DNA of 64,000 bases from Hydra vulgaris. Its lineage: Eukaryota; Cnidaria; Hydrozoa; Anthoathecata; Hydridae. Position 1 is the first letter of the stretch. Each line of letters begins with the position of its first letter. The stretch spans positions 24,817,001 through 24,881,000 of the forward strand of contig NC_088931.1 in assembly GCF_038396675.1 (NCBI RefSeq), in the 5' to 3' direction. Positions 23,150 through 35,152 of the stretch are shown piece by piece. A program made the translations under genes and the position numbers. The notes beneath the pieces are model-generated. The model did no database searches and was not told where the DNA came from. It worked only from the letters and a program-made list of their open reading frames with translations.

Positions 23150-23850
23150 ACTTTTTCGGATGAAGACTTTTAATAAAAAAAATTATTATTGAATACCAAA
23201 GATTACAAATGATAATAAAGATTGAAATGAACAAAAAATCAACTTTTGCGTATTTTTGAAACATGATATTTAGACAATCTGTCTACCACATATTTTTATA
23301 CTTTTTTAGGTCTCAACTAGCTAATATATAATAATGAAATGAAACAACCATGAAAAAGTATGGGAGTTGTTCTAATTTTAAGTTTGAAAATGCGTTTGAC
23401 ACCATTTTGTCAATAATATCTCTCAAACTTTGAGGTTCGATTAAAGATAAATGGCCAACTCTCATTTTAAAAAATAAATTTTTACTGTAAACCCAGGGCT
23501 TTAGCTAATTTGAGGTAAAAACCTGGTTATACAGTAAAAGTTTATTTTGTGTAAATAACTGAAAAAGATAAAAAGCCATTATGAGTTGCAATAATCGACA
23601 CTAACTCCGTTTTTGAGTTTTTTTTAAGTTTATTTTTAGTTTTAGATGCTATACTAGATAATGATTTATGATAAAAAATTATGGGATGCTTGTGGCTATG
23701 GGTGAAAATGAAGGTCAAAAATGACAAGATATCAACCTATGCGTACTTTTGAAATATGATATTTAGACAGCCAAAATGTTTACTTTATTTTACTAGTTTA
23801 AGTCCAATATCTAGAGAACTAATAAATTTTTTATATAAAAAAAAAAAAAA
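23150..23850 (-). repeat. Unnamed interspersed repeat, copies C and D in tandem
   Basis: Two directly repeated units (about 23150-23480 and 23570-23850) share 'gcgtatttttgaaacatgatatttagac' and flanking blocks. Both are inverted relative to copies A and B. The spacer holds a hairpin-like pair (TTTTTACTGTAAACCCAGGG / CCTGGTTATACAGTAAAA near 23485-23545). Copy D includes the uninterrupted site corresponding to the MITE insertion in copy A. Confidence 0.7.
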
Positions 23851-23869
23851 AATAGTATAACGCTTTTAG

Positions 23870-24800
23870 TAGAAATAGTTGCAACACATTAAAAAATTAT
23901 CAATTTATAGGAGGTCACTAATAACAATTTGTATTTTTACAAGAAAGATTCTTACAGAAAGTCGCTCTTAAAAATATCTATATAAAAAATTCTATGCAAA
24001 AATCAAATTACATAACTCTCAGGTATTTTTACAGATAAAAATTTTATCAATATAGGTAATATTTTATGCCTTTTATAAACTGTATGAAATAAAGTTTTAA
24101 TTTTGACACAAATAAAGGCGATCTATGCTGCAATATAGATCGCTGCGTCATTAATGCATTTTTTTTGAAATAAATAAAAAATTTGAGCTAATTAAATTAT
24201 GTTATCTTAAATAGTGAGTTGGTTGTTTCACGAATGCACGTCTCCCGTACTTTGTTTGTTTAACGAAGATTTTGATAATTATAGTACGATGACTTGGAAC
24301 CCAACAACACCTGTTTTATTTTATAAATATTGTGATTTGACATATCAAGGTATTTTTTAGTGTTTCAACTTTGCTGTAACTATCTTCTAATACAGTTTTT
24401 ATTAAAAAATTTTATAATAATGGCAGTCATATTAGACGTGTAATTTTTAAGTAAAAAAATCTTTCTCTGTAGTTTTATAATTATATATAGAAGTTAATAA
24501 TATTTGCAACGTATCGACAGGTACAGTAGTGTAGCTATGTATGTTGTTAACTTATTTGTAACTTAAAATTGTACTTTTAATGTCAAAACAGAGAGAAAGC
24601 ACAAATTAAAACAATGAACTTGAATTTTAAAAATTATAGAGTTTAACGTAATAAATTTTATTGGTTGTGTGGAGAAAACAATTTTTTTGTTCAATGAGTA
24701 TGTTTAAAGATTTGCTATTTTAAATTTAACAAAATTTAAGTTTTAGTTAGCTGTAAAACTCATACCACAAAAGTTAAATATATATGTTCAAACCTAACTA
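23870..24800. other. AT-rich stretch, no gene seen
   Basis: One small hairpin (GCGATCTAT ... ATATAGATCGC near 24118-24146) is visible. No coding motif. Confidence 0.45.
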
Positions 24801-24819
24801 ATAAAAGTGTTGCAATCCC

Positions 24820-25200
24820 ACTAATGTATATGGTGCAACAACTAATGCATATGGTGCAACAACTAATGTATATGGTGCAATAACTAATGTATATGGTGCA
24901 ATAACTAATGTATATGGTGCAAAAACTAATGTCTATGGTGCAACAACTAATGTATATAGTACAACAACTAATGTATATGGTGCAATAACTAATGTATATG
25001 GTGCAATAACTAATGTATATGGTGCAATAACTAATGTATATGGTGTAACAACTAATGTATATGGTGCAACAACTAATGTATATGGTGCAACAACTAATGT
25101 ATATGGTGCAACGACTAATGTATATGGTGCAACAACTAATGTATATGGTGCAACAACTAATGTATATGGTACAACAACTAATGTATATGGTACAAAAACA
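24820..25200. repeat. 21-bp minisatellite, about 18 copies
   Basis: The unit ACTAATGTATATGGTGCAAC A repeats about 18 times with mostly single-base variants (GCA/GTA, CAACA/CAATA, TGTCTAT). The 21-bp period is a multiple of three, so one frame is open through the array as (TNVYGAT/I)n, but a stop precedes it and no ATG opens it. I treat it as non-coding. Confidence 0.97.
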
Positions 25201-25305
25201 CCTATATATGTTGCAACACGGAAATTGAACTAATTTTTATAAATTTTATATAATGAAATAACATTATTTAATACATTTAAAAGCTTTTTTATCATTATTG
25301 CCATT

Positions 25306-25705
25306 TTGCCATCAAAAGATATCAGATAGTGTTGCCAATAAAATGTTAAATGTCATTGGCCGAAAATCTCATTTTTTAAAGATGGCTTTTCATTTATTTA
25401 TTTGTGTTTTTACAAATTGAGTACCTAATTGGTTTAATTCGAGTAGTTTATTACAATACGACTAATTGGTTGCAATTCAAAATACTTGTAACAATCCGAT
25501 TAGTTGGTTGCATTGCTATTATTCCATCTACTTAGTTCAATTTCTAACTTGGTTTACAACATTAGATTCGCACAAAAATCAACACAAGTAAACAGTTTTT
25601 ATTTTCATAATTTTCTTCTATTACTTTAAATACAAAAATTAAAATTTTAGGGCAATCACATTTAACATTTTATTGGCAAAACCATCCGATATCTTTTGAT
25701 GGCAA
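25306..25705. mobile_element. 400-bp MITE with about 55-bp TIRs
   Basis: The left end TTGCCATCAAAAGATATCAG...TTGCCAATAAAATGTTAAATGT is matched by the complement of the right end ACATTTAACATTTTATTGGC...GATATCTTTTGATGGCAA with a few mismatches. The interior is AT-rich and non-coding. A clear target duplication was not found. Confidence 0.8.
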
Positions 25706-25709
25706 TTGT

Positions 25710-26670
25710 TTCTATTGTTTTTAAAAGTATAATGAAAACACTAAACTCTATTTGTTAATATCTTTGCAAACTTGCGACTGAATGGGAATATTAGCTTATG
25801 TTAATTCATTATTAGTTTTCATACATAATATTCATTAAGAAATTATTGTACTTTTTATGTATCCATTAAAAAATACTTGTGCAAAACTTTAAAAATATTT
25901 TTGTTTCTACCAGCATGAAATTATTTATGCGAACTTACTGATAATTGTAAAAGATTTTACAACTTTTTTCATTAAAAAAATAATTGATTTATTCAAACAT
26001 TGTAAAGCCCAATCAAAACTTCGATGAGTTTTGTTAAATATTTTTAGCTCATCTTCTTAAGCCATCAAAATAGGATTTTTTCTTTTAATAAATGTTTATA
26101 CTACGGGGAGTTTATAAATTATGTATTAGGTTTTTAGAGCTATGCCCCCCTCCCCTCATTGTTTCAAAGTGTCGAAACATTTCGATCCATTTCAAAATGT
26201 TTCCAAAACGTTTCGATCACTTTGATTTTTTTCATTACGACAGCAAAAATTTGTTGCAATGCATTTATTGTTTCTCAAGCTGTATAGGGCTTTGAAACCA
26301 TGTATTTTTTAGTCTTAATCGGTTTATTTTAGGCACCGAATATTGTTCAACCATTTGTCTGTTATGTGCTCATTTGACTGTAACAGCGTAACATACCTTC
26401 TTTAATAAAAGTATATATGATTCAAAATGAATTATTCGTTTAGTTTATTGTTTAGTTATGTTAAACGATGCAAAATAAATTAAACAGTCAAGGCAAATAA
26501 AGAAGAAATAAGAGTGATACCAATATATAAAAAAAAAATAGTTTAATATATAATTTATGTAAAAAAAACTAATTGATAAAATGATAATTTTTTTTGTTGT
26601 TGATATAATTTCCAACAATTTTTCTTTTTGTTGTTTAGTTATATAAGTAAAATAAGAACTATTTCATCAG
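25710..26670. other. AT-rich stretch, no gene seen
   Basis: No motif-bearing ORF. A cluster of 'gtttcgatc/cgaaaca' words near 26160-26225 is the only local pattern. Confidence 0.45.
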
Positions 26671-26684
26671 AAGAATTTTAACAG

Positions 26685-26785
26685 GGTTCTATCATCGGTT
26701 CTATCCTCGGTTCTATCCTCGGTTCTATCCTCGGTTCTATCCTCGGTTCTATCCTCGGTATCCTCGGTTCTATCATCGGTTGACT
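26685..26785. repeat. 12-bp minisatellite
   Basis: The unit GGTTCTATCCTC repeats about eight times, with one shortened and two CATC variants. On the minus strand it reads (TEDR)n in frame with a short ORF; this is probably a by-product of the 12-bp period. Confidence 0.95.
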
Positions 26786-26796
26786 CCCTTTTTTTA

Positions 26797-27680
26797 GTAT
26801 ATGTTAATGTTTTAAATAAAGCTTCTGGTCTTATGAACATCATGTTTGCTGACGATACTAATTTATTTTCATCAGACAAAGACATAAACAAATTTTTTTT
26901 TTATATTAATAAGGAACTTATAAAAATTTCTACTTGGTTCAAATGCAATAAATTAACCTTAAATATTGACAAAACAAAACGGATTCTTTTCCGCTCCACA
27001 ACAAAAAAAACTTCTTTTGCCAAAAGATTTACCTTAACTTTTTATCGATAAAGTAGAAGTTAAAGAAGATTCTATTATTAAGCTCCTTAGTATTTATCTC
27101 GATAAAAATCTGTCATAGAAAACTCATATTGATTATATATCAACAAAAGTTGCAAAAAACATTGGAACCCTATATAAGGCTAGAACTTATATAAATAAAA
27201 ATAATTTAAAACAACTACACTACTCAATTATTCATAGCTTTATAAACTATGCTAATATTGCTTGGGGAGTACAGGTAAAAGTAAGTTACGACGTCGTTAT
27301 CACAATCAGAAACATGCAACGTTTATAATATATTTTTCAAATACGAAATCTTTATTTAAAAACATGAATGTTTTTAAATATGTTAAAACGTTTTTAAATA
27401 TGTTAAAAATGTTAAAACGTGAATTTAACATTTATAATGTTATGTTTTACGTTTTGTTGTATGAATAACTCATTATTAAATGTTTTTAAAGATCTATGCG
27501 CCCTAAAGCAAAGAATAAATATAGTTTGCAAACTTATAGCAAATTTAGCGTACTTTTTTGTCAAACAAAGTTAAATCAATTTTGTATAACTTAACAAGCA
27601 CCTTATTTTCGGAATAAAATTGTTTAGTCCAATGTTGATTTGTCAATCTCTTTTCCAGTTTTTAAAAATAAGTTAAAGAC
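26797..27680 (+). pseudogene. Decayed LINE reverse transcriptase
   Basis: The frame at 26833-27051 contains the catalytic FADDTNLFSS block (residues about 5-14) and WFKCNKLTLNIDKTKRILF (about 35-53), the YADD and NxxKTxxxxF signatures of LINE RT. A frameshift and stops follow. Further downstream DYISTKVAKNIGTLYKARTY (about 27125-27190) and SIIHSFINYANIAWG (27228-27270) continue the RT thumb region in order. The 12-bp minisatellite lies immediately upstream. It resembles Jockey/CR1-type proteins. Confidence 0.8.
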
Positions 27681-27689
27681 TATTATTTT

Positions 27690-28200
27690 TTAAATTGATA
27701 ATATATTTAAACATTTTTGAGATAAATTTTTAATTTATTATATCAAATTTATTTTGAAATTTCATATACTAAAATACCATTTATTCTTTTAAATTTTTTA
27801 GAATGTTATTTTGATTTAAACAACTTGTATTGTATTATATTTATATTGCAATTTTTATATGATTCTGGCGACAAGAATAAAATTACTAATAAAATGTCAA
27901 ATATTTAAATATAAAATGTTAAGATATTTTTAATGTTTTAAGTTGTTTCTTATAATTTTTAAGGTATTTTTTTGATATACTTTAATCAATTCTTATTTAA
28001 TAAACTGTATTACTCAGGCATAAACACGAGGCTAAATTTCTTTTATTATTAATTAAGACGTTTTCTTTTTTTCAACTTAATGAGAGTTAGTCTCCAAAAA
28101 ATTCTGGTGAAAATTTATAATAATTCACCTACCTCAAAAATTACGCTAAAACCAGCATAAACATATTAGAAATTATACTTTAAACCGTAGTAACAACAAT
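27690..28200. other. AT-rich stretch, probable LINE 3' UTR then nothing recognisable
   Basis: A block GATTCTGGCGACAAGAATAA near 27860-27880 could be the LINE tail. The remainder carries no recognised feature. Confidence 0.35.
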
Positions 28201-28479
28201 TATGGACTTTAACATTTTAAGTAATATTTCCACACTTCTTCTTGACTCTCAAGAGTCATACAATTAGTAATCAAAATATTTTTTAGGAATGCATTGCTCT
28301 CGAGCATTTCGTTGCAAAGACACGTCTGTTTCTTGAAGACTACTTTCGACTTCAATGTGCACTTCACTTGCTTCGTTAACACCTTTAATTTTTTCTTTAT
28401 GGTTTTCCACAATCTCTTCACAATTTTTTCCATTATCTATTACCGCGTCAGAAATAAGGCATAATATATAAGTTTAATA

Positions 28480-29290
28480 CCAAGGTTTAATGCTTTACAG
28501 GAGACGAGGAACGCTATCTACTTCTAAAATTTTTTATGCAATGAGATTATTGTCGCTGGCTTTTCACTTGGTATGGTACTTTGCATTAGGTGGCTTCAAC
28601 CAAACTATATTGTCAGTTCCAAGTATTTTTGCTTTCTTGATATCAATTTAATAACTGTATATTTTGAATTTTGCTATTCTTTTTATCGTTCAGTGGTTTC
28701 TTTCCACAAATACGTTTCCTTTAGGATTGATAAACAGCTTGTAATACGCACTCCTTGACTATCAAGGAGACTCCTCATTTTTTTTTATTATTTTTTTTAT
28801 TTTATTATTATTTCATAACTACCATTAACCTTTAAACGAATAATAGATAATACGCTGATTTCATTGTTGTTCAGAAGCAAGGTTACACAAATCTCTTGCT
28901 CCTGCACTTGTTTCTATACATTTTTAATCCTCTTGAAGCCACGTGTCCATTGTCACCACATTTGAAACACCAAAAGATTTACTACAGAGATAAGTTCTTT
29001 GCAAATAAACAGTTTTTCGTCATGTGTTGTTACCCATTGCAGTTTAACACACTAAAAAAAATTTTGTAACACGATGTTGAGATACGACGCCAATAAATCA
29101 CCTATTTTTATGCGGTTTGAAGCAGCTCTTATTTTGGGCAACATGACATTGGTCGAGTTCATCACAGCTCGAAATCTCAATGATAAAACCTTGCGCAATA
29201 GATTCACACTTGATTCCATAACAGGTCAGGTTGTAGTTTTTTCGCATAAAAACAACACAAAATTAAGATATTTTCTTCCTCTTTTTTTTT
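28480..29290 (-). pseudogene. Possible gag/ORF1-like remnant with a degenerate zinc knuckle
   Basis: Minus-strand translation near 28975-28930 gives CFKCGDNGHVASRG, a CCHC-type knuckle (C-x2-C-x4-H) whose last cysteine position is glycine. Further frames around it (for example TDNIVWLKPPN near 28610-28580) are broken by stops. It could be the first ORF of a LINE or a gag remnant. Weak evidence. Confidence 0.3.
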
Positions 29291-29291
29291 A

Positions 29292-29430
29292 GATGCTAAA
29301 AGATGTTCTTACAGTTTTATCACAGAGCACCGCGGAATAGCGTTTAACTAGGAAATTCACGCCTCCTTCCTTACCAATGATGATTACATAACCAGAGTTG
29401 GCTTCGAACCATAGACATCCAGTTCAGCCG
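29292..29430 (-). mobile_element. SINE, partial
   Basis: The minus strand has GGTTCGAAGCCAACTCTGGT (B-box-like region), AAGGAAGGAGGCGTGAATTT and CCGCGGTGCTCTGTGATAAA. The tRNA-like head is missing or too diverged. Confidence 0.8.
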
Positions 29431-29439
29431 GAACATGCA

Positions 29440-30160
29440 TGATATTGGAAACAGAACAGAGCACGATATTGGATTTTTAAACACCATCTACTTTCAATAT
29501 ATTATCAGGTTTGAAACTGTAGAGCCATGTTTTGCAGAAAAATTAGCAGCAGAAGAAAAGAAACTTTCTAAAATCTTTACGTTGTCAAAAGTTATCTTTT
29601 TTAAAAGAACATGACACAGTAACGGAGAACATATTTTATTCCTAAAATATAGAAAAAATATTTTTAATTTAGATAATTTAAAAGAAATAATCATATTTTG
29701 CTTAAAATGGAAAATTGACATATTATCTTATCATGCTTGGAAGCTATGGTGAAAAATCATTTTTAAAAATGAGTCTTGATCAAGATAACACATCAAAGGA
29801 ATTTGATAAAGCATCTAGCCCTTGACAAAAAGTTCGTAAATTAATTTAATAACTGAACTACAAACTTTAATTGCGCCAACTAACCTTTGCAGTTGCAAAA
29901 GAATTTTCAGAATGCTACAAAAACTTTACTGCATTGATGTATTTAATCAATACAAACGATGTTTGCTTTTAAATTTTACACAAAAATACAGTTGCTGTCG
30001 TTTGTGTGGAGTTTAGTTAAATTCAAGTTTTAAAAACTTTTAAAAGTTTAAAGATAGAGAAACGCCTTAGTTATGACGTTAAATTGATTCTATGTTTGGG
30101 CAGGTCTCTTTAATTGCGGCGAAGACAACTTACCTAAGAGAAGCAAATTATATATAACAA
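29440..30160. other. AT-rich stretch, no gene seen
   Basis: Short frames are present but none shows a recognisable motif. Confidence 0.4.
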
Positions 30161-30165
30161 TAATG

Positions 30166-30174
30166 TTTATATAT

Positions 30175-30264
<90 letters not shown>
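30166..30264. repeat. (TA)n microsatellite
   Basis: About 95 bp of TA with an ATACATACATA start. Confidence 0.95.
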
Positions 30265-30266
<2 letters not shown>

Positions 30267-30360
30267 AATATTAAATTTCACTTTTTAAAGGTGATTTAAA
30301 ACTTGCCAAATAAAAGTTTATAATCAAAAATCGTCCTTAAAAAAAATATAAAAAACTTAA

Positions 30361-30640
30361 TCTCCCAGATAGCAAGCTTACATTAACCCAACGTTGGGCC
30401 AAAGCATAGCGATACATTGGTCCAACGTTGAAATTCGATTTTAGCCCAATGCAGGTTTGATCATTGTTTAGGCATTGGCCCAATGCTGTATTCAACATTG
30501 ATCCAACGTTAATCCAACGTTGTATACAACATTGGCCCAATATCCTATGTATTTAACAAATTAATAAATTCAACAATATTGTATGAATTCAACTACAAAT
30601 GTTGTAAATCAACCCAACGTTTTATGCAACATTAGATCGT
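30361..30640. repeat. CCAACGTTGG-type palindromic repeat cluster
   Basis: Words based on the palindrome CCAACGTTGG and on GGCCCAATG recur about ten times in 280 bp, on both strands (ACCCAACGTTGGGCCAAAGC, ATTGGTCCAACGTTGAAATT, GATCCAACGTTAATCCAACG). This looks like a subterminal repeat array of a MITE or a decayed palindromic minisatellite. Confidence 0.7.
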
Positions 30641-30659
30641 TGTTACAAATAGATGATTT

Positions 30660-31735
30660 GCATCGCTACATTGAAATTTAAAGAGAAATAAAAACAAAAA
30701 TGTATGATACAAGTATAAGAACCTATTTATTAAATTTACATAATTTCTCGGCTAAATATACATATTGCAAACTCCAAACATAAACTAAAAACTAACACAT
30801 TAAGTTTTAAATAAAAAATTCCCTTTAAAATTTATGGAGTAGTTTCGATATTGACTGATATAATTGTGATTGAATCGTATTTAGCTAACGATATTTGGTG
30901 CCCACGACTATCAGCTTTTCTTCCATCATCTCTACTGCATGCCTGCCTAGGCTATTTGACTTCACAGCTTCTGGAAAAAATTAATTGTTTGTTTAGTTAT
31001 CCACCAAAGAAACATAACCAATTGAAAGTAATTATGTAATGCACAATTGAAACTGAAAAAAATAACTTTTCTAAACCACTTATTAATAGCAACATAAGCA
31101 ATCAACATTTCTTCTATTCCAATTTTTGTCCTCTCTTTGCATAGCTTAATTTTAAAGTTAGGCCATCTTTAAAAACCGTTCTTAGTAAATGATATATACA
31201 ATCTAGACTTAAATTAATAATAAAAACCATCAAAGAAGGGCAACATTTTTAACGATAAAAATGTGTACTTGCTGATGGATTCAATATTTTTTTATAAATT
31301 ATGGAATTCGCTGGCGTCCGCTCAATTTTTAGCTCTGACACAAAACAATTCTCGTTTACGTTTGAGATACAGACTGTACTGTAAAATAAAAAAATTCATA
31401 TTAAAACAATGTTTGTAAATAATTTCTTTTAAATATTTTTTATTCAGAGTATTAATAATAACATAACTTTTGAAAATTTTTAAAAAAAATTTTATCATCT
31501 ATAAATCGAAAATAATATCATCTATAAAAATATTACCTTAGTTTATTGATAAATCTAAATAAACGTTTATATAATGAACAATAATGAATTATCAGCAACT
31601 GTTAAAACTTTAAACTCATATGAATATTACGTTTTCTTTGCTAAGAGTTGGTTTCAAATGGATTTTAAAGTTGGTATAAGCTTTGATATGTTGATTATTG
31701 CACAATAAAATGTTCATTAACACTCTGACTTTTCA
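30660..31735. other. AT-rich stretch, no gene seen
   Basis: One 62-codon frame at 30851-31039 has no recognised motif. Nothing else stands out. Confidence 0.4.
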
Positions 31736-31740
31736 ACAAC

Positions 31741-31973
31741 AATATATGAAAAAGTCTTTTGGCCATAATATATGAAAAAGTCTTTTTGACCATAATATAT
31801 GAAAAAGCCTTTTTGACTGTAATATATGAAAAAGTCTTTTTGACCATAATATATGAAAAACCCTTTTTGACCATAATATATGAAAAAGCCTTTTTGACCA
31901 TAATATATGAAAAAGTCTTTTTGACCATAATATATGAAAAAGCCTTTTTGACTGTAATATATGAAAAAGTCTT
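31741..31973. repeat. 27-bp minisatellite, about 8.6 copies, open on both strands
   Basis: The unit AATATATGAAAAAGTCTTTT TGACCAT repeats with a few substitutions. Because 27 is a multiple of three, both strands stay open: plus reads (IIYEKVFLT)n and minus reads (FSYIMVKKT)n. No upstream coding context supports expression. Confidence 0.95.
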
Positions 31974-31979
31974 TAAAAA

Positions 31980-33200
31980 ATTGTAAAAGTTAAAGCTATG
32001 AGTAAAGATTTCCAATCATCAGACAAAAGACTTTTCAATTAAAACTTACCATTTAATAAATTTTGTTCACTCAACTTCTCAGAGCAAATATTGAACTTCT
32101 GCAAAGAGTTTGGAGATAAATCCCAAGGTTTGTTAATATTTTTTTATTATTATATGAAATTGAGGATAAATCATTATCAAAATAATATGAAGATTCATTT
32201 AGACCAAAAAAGACTACTGCCCATGCCAAACCCTCAGTTGATTTAGCTTTGCAGCAGCAGACTTCAAGATAGTTGATGTATGTACTGAAACCCCTGGCAG
32301 CAGGCTATTTCAGCGTGACATCAGAGATGTCTGAAGATGAAGAAACGCTAGTTTCATGCACGTACGAAATTCTTATCAAACTTCAGCAATGGTTTTTATG
32401 ACATGTGTTTTACATACATTTTTGAGTAGAATGTTATTTATAGATTTTAAAGAATTAATAAATTCTAAAATTTAGGAGTTGAATTTTCAAATAAGATTAA
32501 AAGTTGAAAATTCTACTTAAAATTTTTCACTTTTTTAATTGTTAAGTGTAACTCTTGAAAGATTTTTTGCTTTTGGGCAACTTTAACGCATTGCCGCTAA
32601 ATGGGCAACTTTAACGCATAATTAAGACTTTGAAATTATTTACTTTTAATACTTTTAGGTATTATGATACCTATGATACCTATGATACCAATGATACCTA
32701 TGATACCTATGATACACATGATTTTTCTATTGTTTTAGTTATTGATCGCCATCAAGGAGAAATTGATTTAAAAAATTGGTTAATACGGGATTTCGTTTTT
32801 AAAAAAGCAGAAGTAAATACTTTATGTTTGAAATATCGAAATTATTTCAAAATTAAAGAAATTTCAATGTATCAAAGCAAGAGTTATCAAACTTAATAGC
32901 AAGCTAAATAATGAAAAAGTAAAATTACTTATTGTTATTTGTTTGTTTGTTGTTGCTTTTTTTTTTGTATTTCTTTTTTTTTTATTTTAACTTAATATTT
33001 AACACAACAATGTTTAACTATAGAAAAAACGCCACGAAATTTTAAAAAATTTTTATTTCGGATGATTTTTTTATTTTGAATGATTTTTATACGTAATTTA
33101 TTTTCTTATTGTAAAAAAATTTTAAAAATAAAATTATTTTAGTTTTCTTTTTGCCCGGGAAAATATTTTTAAAATGCAAAGCAACGCACATACCGTATAA
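31980..33200. other. AT-rich stretch with a small 9-bp array
   Basis: A (TATGATACC)n array of about six units occupies roughly 32662-32720. A short frame at 32630-32896 runs through it (YDTYDTYDT) with no recognised domain. Nothing else recognised. Confidence 0.5.
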
Positions 33201-33569
33201 ATTAAAATAAAGTTAGTTGCAACTGCCATTCAAAATGGTTGAAAAAACAAAAATAAAACATAATATGGTAGAAAAAATGATAAGTGTAATAAATTTTAAA
33301 ACTAGGATCTTTTATAAAAGATTTACTAAGATGCCGATAAAAGTAAAATGTATTCAAAAAAAAAATGAAAGGAAACCCAGCAGAAATTTTTTAAAGCAAA
33401 AGTTAATGGTAGTCAAATTGGAAGGTGGTAAAGTTCAATTTAAGTTTTACGGCCAATTCGTAAATCATTAAGTAGAGCTTCAACATCCATGCTTCGGTAC
33501 TAATAAGTTATTATTTAAAAGCATAAAAAATACTCAAAGCAACAAAAAAAGCACTCCCGTCAATTCTTC

Positions 33570-34040
33570 CCTCATTAAGTATTGATTACAAACAAATTGA
33601 AAGAACCAAAACAATTAAATTTCTTGAAATGGTTATTAACGAAATTTTTTCACGGACAAACCACATAAACGCCGTTAACGCTATAAATCTTGTTGAACTT
33701 CTAAAATTTAAACCATTTAAAACTTATTTAATTTTCCTTTATGCATAGTTATCTTACCTATACAAACGTAGCTTGGGAAGCACAAAAACATGCTTCTAGA
33801 ACAATACATCGTAAAAACAAACTTACCCATGTTTAACCTCTTTTAAAAGAAATGTAAGCGCCAAAAATTTATCAAATTAATATCTATGTTTATATACTAT
33901 TCAGCTAAAATACAAAACGGGATAATTTTCTACACATTTTACAGAAAAATTTTTCCAATCCAATATATACAAATATATAATTGACAATGGAGTTGGGTGT
34001 AAGGAAAGGGCAAGCATGAAAAGAGTCAATTTTAACTGAT
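33570..34040 (+). pseudogene. LINE RT C-terminal fragment
   Basis: Plus-strand translation gives KTIKFLEMVINEIFSRTNHI (about 33610-33670) and, after a shift, a block near 33745-33780 with SYLTYTNVAWEAQ, corresponding to 'SYLxYANxAWGS' of Jockey/CR1-like RTs. Stops throughout. Confidence 0.6.
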
Positions 34041-34339
34041 GCTAACTTTGCAGTTGCTTGTATATTTAGTTTTATTTTAGTTTAGTTGTGAATGATAATC
34101 CGAGAAGGCGTAAACTATGGAACTCAGTAAGAGTGTTACCATTTCGTCAGCCGAGAGCCAAGAGGCCACATTTTGTTTTTTTTCTGATTACTATCAACAA
34201 ATATTCAACAATTGGTCTATTGGTTCTCGGCTGACGATTCATCAAGATAGGGATTTCAACAAATTGCAAAAAAATGCAATTACTAATTGATTTTTATTTC
34301 GGTTGAACTTCACACTTCAAGCCATCAGCTTATCGAGTC

Positions 34340-34440
34340 ACTGCAGATGTAAAATTGTTAGGAATATCATTAATATATACGAGAAGCAATAAAGGACCAA
34401 AGATGGAACTTTGTGATACCTCAGATGTTACTGGATATTT
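34340..34440 (-). pseudogene. LINE RT palm fragment
   Basis: The minus strand reads VSQSSIFGPLLLLVYINDIP (about 34424-34365), matching the GVPQGSxLGPLLFLxYINDLP motif of LINE reverse transcriptases. Only this block is preserved. Confidence 0.65.
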
Positions 34441-34918
34441 ACCTTAGTATATATATACCAAACAAATCGCTGTAGTATTTTTTTTTTAATTTTAAGTTTT
34501 TGTTTTTAGATATTTTCTTTAAGTTTTAAAGATTTAATTGAACCTTTTGTATATTATGGTGATTTTATAATTTTGTTTGATTTATAAATTTCAAACTTTG
34601 GAAAAGCTTATAAACTTTATAAAAGGTTTTTAAGAATTCATTATATATAATGTTTACATCTGACAAAGTATTGGCATTATTCAACTTAATAAAGGATAGG
34701 ATAGAAAAAAGGGTAGAGTAAAACGGCCAGTGCTTGCTATGCAACCTAGTTGTCACCTCTTGGTAACTAAAAAATATGCAGAGCAAAAAATAATTATTGG
34801 ATTGTTCCGAAATCATGTCTGAAAAAAACTCCGATGTACACTATATAACAGATGTTTTAGCAAATGTAACTATAAAAATAAAATCAAAGGATTTTCCTTT
34901 TCAAATGAAGGAAAGGAC

Positions 34919-34926
34919 CAAAATTA

Positions 34927-34968
<42 letters not shown>

Positions 34969-34978
34969 TAATTTTGGT
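34919..34978. repeat. (TA)n array flanked by short inverted repeat
   Basis: CCAAAATTACTTA and TAAGTAATTTTGG flank a 40-bp TA tract, making one continuous palindrome. Confidence 0.9.
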
Positions 34979-35152
34979 GACATCAACGTTGATTCACCAT
35001 TGCAAAGAATCTGTGCAGTTCAGAAATCTGTGCTGAGACACTTGATATTGAACGACAAAGCAATAAAAACAGTGACACATACGTGTTAGGTTGATTTCGA
35101 TGGTGCTACTAGCCAAAGCATTTTTTTTTTATAACTTCAATATATTTACACT

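Noticed and set aside
24820..25200. CRISPR-like repeat array
   Set aside because: Units are contiguous 21-bp tandem repeats without unique spacers, in a eukaryotic context.
26667..26891. TEDR-repeat protein on the minus strand
   Set aside because: It is the reverse reading of a 12-bp minisatellite and of a LINE reverse transcriptase on the plus strand.
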